Shown: positions 6,253-8,684 of the stretch, piece by piece
Layout: each line of letters begins with the position of its first letter
Position numbering within the stretch: position 1 is the stretch's first letter
Assembly: GCA_900754285.1 (NCBI GenBank)
Contig: CAAECB010000002.1
Location: 1 to 8,684, forward strand
Direction: 5' to 3'
DNA from: Clostridia bacterium
Lineage (GTDB): Bacteria; Bacillota; Clostridia; TANB77; CAG-508
DNA: 8,684 bases
Position numbers and translations under genes: made by a program
The notes under the pieces: model-generated
Told to the model about the DNA's origin: nothing
Seen by the model: the letters and a program-made list of their open reading frames with translations, nothing else
Databases searched by the model: none

Positions 6253-6281
6253 ATAACATCAGGATTTCTGGTGTTATTTTT
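6253..6281 (+). terminator. Rho-independent terminator after the tRNA pair
   Basis: ATAACATCAG (6253-6262) pairs with CTGGTGTTAT (6268-6277), with one G-U wobble, around a five-base loop, then a T-run to 6281. It starts four bases after the tRNA CCA end. Confidence 0.85.
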
Positions 6282-6319
6282 GTGTTAGAAAAAAGTGAAT
6301 TTTAAAATGTTGAAAAAAG

Positions 6320-6348
6320 TTGTAAAAAAGGATTTGTTTTGTTATAAT
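6320..6348 (+). promoter_or_regulatory. Extended -10 promoter for the pilin-like gene pair
   Basis: TTGTAA (6320-6325) and a perfect TATAAT (6343-6348) have a 17-base spacer, with an extended -10 TGT at 6340-6342. The predicted leader is about 65 bases. The TGTTATAAT core is identical to that of the microprotein promoter at 8262-8270. Confidence 0.7.
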
Positions 6349-6421
6349 GTAAATAGAGAAATATACATATTAAATTTTGAAGAAAATTTATAAAGAAAAA
6401 ATATAGAAAACAGGAGATTTT

Positions 6422-7399
6422 ATGAGGAAAAGAGAAAAAAAATATAAGGTTTTATTAATAATTTTACTTTTATTTATTGTGTTTTTTTTTAACAGTACGG
6501 TTGTATTTGCAAAGCAAACAGATAAGGAGAAAGCGGCGGCTTTAGAAGATTTTAGATATTATTATAATGATTATGATTATAGTTTTAAAAAATTTAAAGG
6601 ATCTGCTGAATATAAGACAGTAAAAGAAAATAGTGATAATGCAGGAAAAACAGATGAAGATTTATATATTAATTATTATTTAACTCAAAATAAGCAAGTT
6701 GTAGAAAATCTTTTTGCTGCTATGGCTGATGGAAATTTTGATATGACTCAATTAAAAGATGATGAATATTCAGCTGCGGTTGATATGGCAAATGCGATAT
6801 ATGACAATATAGGAACTATATCAAAAGGTATGGGAACTACAGGCTCAATAGATTTCAATACTGGATCTAAAAATATACAAGCAAAGGTAACAGCAGATAA
6901 AAGATTTAACAATTTATCAAGTGAACAACAAAGTAGATTTAAACAAGGTGGCGAAGATTCAGAAAAATCAGCAGAAATAAGCAAAGGGGAAGGAAAAACA
7001 GAAAGTGTAGATAAAAATAAAATAGAAAAAGCTAGAGAAAAAAATAGAGATATAATTTATAAACAACCAAATGTTGTTTCATCAGGAAGAGGTACTACTA
7101 CCTTAGAAGATATGATTTCTGATGCAGATAGTTTTGTGGCGATTTCTGGAAAAAACGATAAAATTGACAGAGAATCATTAGCAGAATTATCAGGAATTAT
7201 ATATAATATAGCTTTACAAATAGGAATAGCAATCGCAGTTATCATGGGATTAACACTAGGAATTCAATTTATGCTAACAGGAGTAGATGGAAGAGCAGAT
7301 GTAAAAAAAGCTTTAACAGTATATATTATTGGGTGTGTTGTAATATTTGGAGCATTTGGTATTTGGAAATTAGTAGTAGAGCTTATTCAACAAATTTAA
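6422..7399 (+). CDS. Secreted/membrane protein with C-terminal T4SS pilin-like (VirB2/TrbC-type) domain, paralogue 1
   Basis: The 325 residues begin with a signal peptide: basic MRKREKKYK, a hydrophobic core to about residue 27, and VFA (28-30) as a likely signal peptidase I site. Residues 31-212 are a charged, soluble region, rich in Lys, Asp and Tyr early and low-complexity near 170-205, which I do not recognise. From YKQP (213) the protein is a 113-residue domain with two membrane helices (about 262-285 and 298-321) joined by GVDGRADVKKA (287-297). A short basic loop between two glycine-rich helices is the VirB2/TrbC or 'T4SS pilin' pattern. Ordinary pilins lack such a long N-terminal region, and no VirB4, VirD4 or relaxase gene is visible. 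AGGAG at 6412-6416 sets the start. The paralogue follows after 41 bases, probably in one operon. It may be a pilin precursor, or a non-pilin membrane protein using this anchor. Confidence 0.8.
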   Translation: MRKREKKYKVLLIILLLFIVFFFNSTVVFAKQTDKEKAAALEDFRYYYNDYDYSFKKFKGSAEYKTVKENSDNAGKTDEDLYINYYLTQNKQVVENLFAAMADGNFDMTQLKDDEYSAAVDMANAIYDNIGTISKGMGTTGSIDFNTGSKNIQAKVTADKRFNNLSSEQQSRFKQGGEDSEKSAEISKGEGKTESVDKNKIEKAREKNRDIIYKQPNVVSSGRGTTTLEDMISDADSFVAISGKNDKIDRESLAELSGIIYNIALQIGIAIAVIMGLTLGIQFMLTGVDGRADVKKALTVYIIGCVVIFGAFGIWKLVVELIQQI

Positions 7400-7440
7400 A
7401 ATATTAGATGAAAACTTATATATGAAAGGATGAATTGTAG

Positions 7441-8238
7441 ATGAATAGTAAATTTTATAAAATAATGTTAAAAGTATTTATGATTTTTTTATTAATAATA
7501 AATTTTTGTGCAAATTTTTCTTATGGTGCTAATAAAGTATCTGCTAAAGATATAGTATCTTTATATGCAAGTGGTTGGGAAGAAAAATATAATCCGAGTA
7601 CAGCGTCTCTTACAAGAGATTATATGAATAAAACATTAGGTGATAAAGTTTTAAAAAAGATTGATAAAGATTATAAAAATATTAAAATTACACAGAATGA
7701 TTTAAAGGGGTTGAACAAAAAACAAAAAGTAATGTTGTTAGGTGTTTTAAAGGTTAAATGGGCAGAAATGTCTAAATCTGATAAGGAAAAATATCAAAAA
7801 GCAGGTCATTTTAATTTTGATGGGATAAATGAATCTATAAATCAAGATGAAACTGATGAAGCATATAATAATGCAGTAAAAGGAAATACAAAAATTTATA
7901 AACAGCCAGGTCGAGAAGAAACTAATGGTTCAGCCAATACTTTGGATGATATGATAGCTGATGCAGACAATTTTGTAAGTGCAGCAGGAAAGTCAAATAA
8001 AATAAATAATGATGAATTGGCAGATTTATCAGGAACTATATATAACATAGCTTTACAAATAGGAGTAGCTGTAGCTGTATTAGCTGGAATGGCTTTGGGA
8101 ATTAAATTTATGATATCTGGTGTAGATGAAAAGGCAGATGTAAAAAAAGCTTTGACAGTTTATATTGTTGGATGTGTAGTAATTTTTGGAGCATTTGGAA
8201 TTTGGAAATTAGTTGTTGAAATTGTGCAAAAAATTTAA
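7441..8238 (+). CDS. Secreted/membrane protein with C-terminal T4SS pilin-like (VirB2/TrbC-type) domain, paralogue 2
   Basis: The 265 residues start with a signal peptide whose likely cleavage follows YGA (28-30). The soluble part, 31-152, is Lys- and Asp-rich and shows no clear similarity to that of paralogue 1. From YKQP (153) to the C-terminus the two proteins align without gaps over 113 residues, 74 identical by hand count, rising to almost complete identity from DVKKALTVYI to GIWKLVVE. Predicted membrane helices are about 202-225 and 238-261, with loop GVDEKADVKKA (227-237). A lone conserved Cys lies in helix 2. The start has AAAGGA at 7425-7430, ten bases upstream. There is no clear promoter in the 41-base gap, so it probably shares the 6320 promoter. 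No good terminator follows; transcription may run into the microprotein gene. A pilin-like role is inferred from architecture only. Confidence 0.8.
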   Translation: MNSKFYKIMLKVFMIFLLIINFCANFSYGANKVSAKDIVSLYASGWEEKYNPSTASLTRDYMNKTLGDKVLKKIDKDYKNIKITQNDLKGLNKKQKVMLLGVLKVKWAEMSKSDKEKYQKAGHFNFDGINESINQDETDEAYNNAVKGNTKIYKQPGREETNGSANTLDDMIADADNFVSAAGKSNKINNDELADLSGTIYNIALQIGVAVAVLAGMALGIKFMISGVDEKADVKKALTVYIVGCVVIFGAFGIWKLVVEIVQKI

Positions 8239-8241
8239 GGT

Positions 8242-8270
8242 TTGAAAAAATGTTCTTAAGGTGTTATAAT
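8242..8270 (+). promoter_or_regulatory. Extended -10 promoter for the microprotein gene
   Basis: TTGAAA (8242-8247), a 17-base spacer and a perfect TATAAT (8265-8270) with extended TGT (8262-8264) begin four bases after the preceding stop codon. Three copies of TTAAGGT (8235-8241, 8256-8262, 8270-8276) straddle it, a possible operator. Confidence 0.75.
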
Positions 8271-8301
8271 TAAGGTATAAGAATCAAAGGAGGATAATTA
8301 T

Positions 8302-8445
8302 ATGATAACAGCAATATTAACTATTTTATTTGCTATCATTGGAGCATCAATTGTTTGGAATGTTATAGGAACTGTGGGACGGATAGCCGTAATTTGTGCA
8401 ATTGTAATCTGGGTTCTTGTAAAAATCAGTAAAAAAATCCAATGA
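8302..8445 (+). CDS. 47-residue hydrophobic membrane microprotein
   Basis: The short frame runs ATG at 8302 to TGA at 8443-8445. It is very likely real because it has a perfect AAAGGAGG at 8286-8293 with eight-base spacing, its own near-consensus promoter (8242-8270) and its own terminator. The product is almost wholly hydrophobic, one long or two short membrane helices (about 3-22 and 28-42) broken by GTVGR (23-27), and ends in the basic tail KISKKIQ. I do not recognise a family. Possibilities include a small membrane regulator, a type I toxin-like peptide (no antisense promoter found), or a partner of the pilin-like proteins. Its tail, with IW followed by a hydrophobic-basic run, loosely resembles the C-terminal helix of those proteins, but this is too short to show homology. 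Confidence 0.75.
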   Translation: MITAILTILFAIIGASIVWNVIGTVGRIAVICAIVIWVLVKISKKIQ

Positions 8446-8449
8446 AAAG

Positions 8450-8488
8450 AAAACTTGTAGTTTTATAATTATGAAGCTACAAGTTTTT
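8450..8488 (+). terminator. Rho-independent terminator after the microprotein gene
   Basis: A perfect 11-bp stem AAAACTTGTAG / CTACAAGTTTT (8450-8460 with 8477-8487) with a 16-base loop runs into T-rich DNA, including a T6 at 8494-8499. It starts five bases after the stop codon. The left flank is A-rich, so it could also stop leftward transcription. Confidence 0.8.
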
Positions 8489-8592
8489 CTGCGTTTTTTG
8501 AAAGTTTTAGAGGAAAAAAATAATAAATAATGTTAATATATTTGATGAAGTAAAATTGGAGTGGTAACAATGTAAAAATTCTGGTTAATCTA

Positions 8593-8621
8593 TTGTTTTT
8601 ATTTTTTTTTTATATTATAAT
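8593..8621 (+). promoter_or_regulatory. Candidate promoter for the gene leaving the window
   Basis: TTGTTT (8593-8598) and a perfect TATAAT (8616-8621) have a 17-base spacer. It points to the ATG at 8675. Composition here is extremely A/T-rich, which lowers confidence. Confidence 0.5.
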
Positions 8622-8674
8622 AAAATTGAAAAAGCAAAATAAATAATTCTTTATGTGAGAAAGTTGGTGATTAA

Positions 8675-8684
8675 ATGAAAAAAT
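8675..8684 (+). CDS. Possible start of a truncated gene
   Basis: ATG AAA AAA at the window edge is typical of a signal-peptide or basic N-terminus and has the weak GGTGA at 8666-8670 four bases upstream, with a candidate promoter at 8593-8621. Only three codons are visible, so no product can be named. Confidence 0.35.

Noticed and set aside
7441..7530. Lipoprotein signal in the second pilin-like protein (Cys23)
   Set aside because: The residues before the Cys (INF) do not fit a lipobox, and YGA at 28-30 is a better signal peptidase I site.
8570..8575. ATG-TAA start-stop pair after GGAGTGG (8558-8564)
   Set aside because: A minimal start-stop could act as a leader regulating the next gene, but it lies upstream of the candidate promoter at 8593 and is most likely chance.

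Overview
The window comes from a low-GC, Gram-positive-type bacterium. A Clostridia-like member of the Bacillota is the best guess, because the gene order mnmG, rsmG, parA, parB, DUF4446 is the classic origin-proximal block of that group, and the codon use and intergenic DNA are very A/T-rich. Tryptophan is encoded by TGG, and the standard bacterial code fits throughout. Every gene seen is on the plus strand.

Layout. Bases 1-578 contain no gene. They hold five near-consensus DnaA-box 9-mers (27-184), one of them at each end of a long palindrome (32-74), several other inverted repeats, and a degenerate parS-like site with two further half-sites (363-420). I read this as a candidate origin-proximal or oriC region; this is inference. 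Next come mnmG (579-2486), an unusual repeat-rich intergenic element (2502-2675), rsmG (2711-3430), a terminator, a sigma-A-type promoter, parA (3602-4390), parB (4508-5353) and a DUF4446 membrane protein (about 5375-5893). Two serine tRNA genes follow (UGA anticodon 5983-6074, GCU anticodon 6160-6249), with a good promoter before them and a terminator after them.

The accessory part is 6282-8684. It holds two tandem secreted or membrane proteins (6422-7399 and 7441-8238) with near-identical two-helix C-terminal domains resembling type IV secretion pilins (VirB2/TrbC or 'T4SS pilin' type), each fused to its own unrelated N-terminal region. A separately promoted 47-residue hydrophobic microprotein (8302-8445) follows, with its own terminator, then another promoter and the first codons of a gene that runs off the end.

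How it works together. The left part is housekeeping: MnmE/MnmG tRNA wobble modification, 16S rRNA methylation, and ParABS chromosome segregation beside a likely origin. The serine tRNAs appear without the serS gene that often accompanies them. The pilin-like pair has no visible secretion ATPase, coupling protein or relaxase nearby, so its function is open. The strongest leads are the modular pilin-like pair, the competing-hairpin repeat element before rsmG, and the origin-like palindrome with DnaA boxes at its tips.
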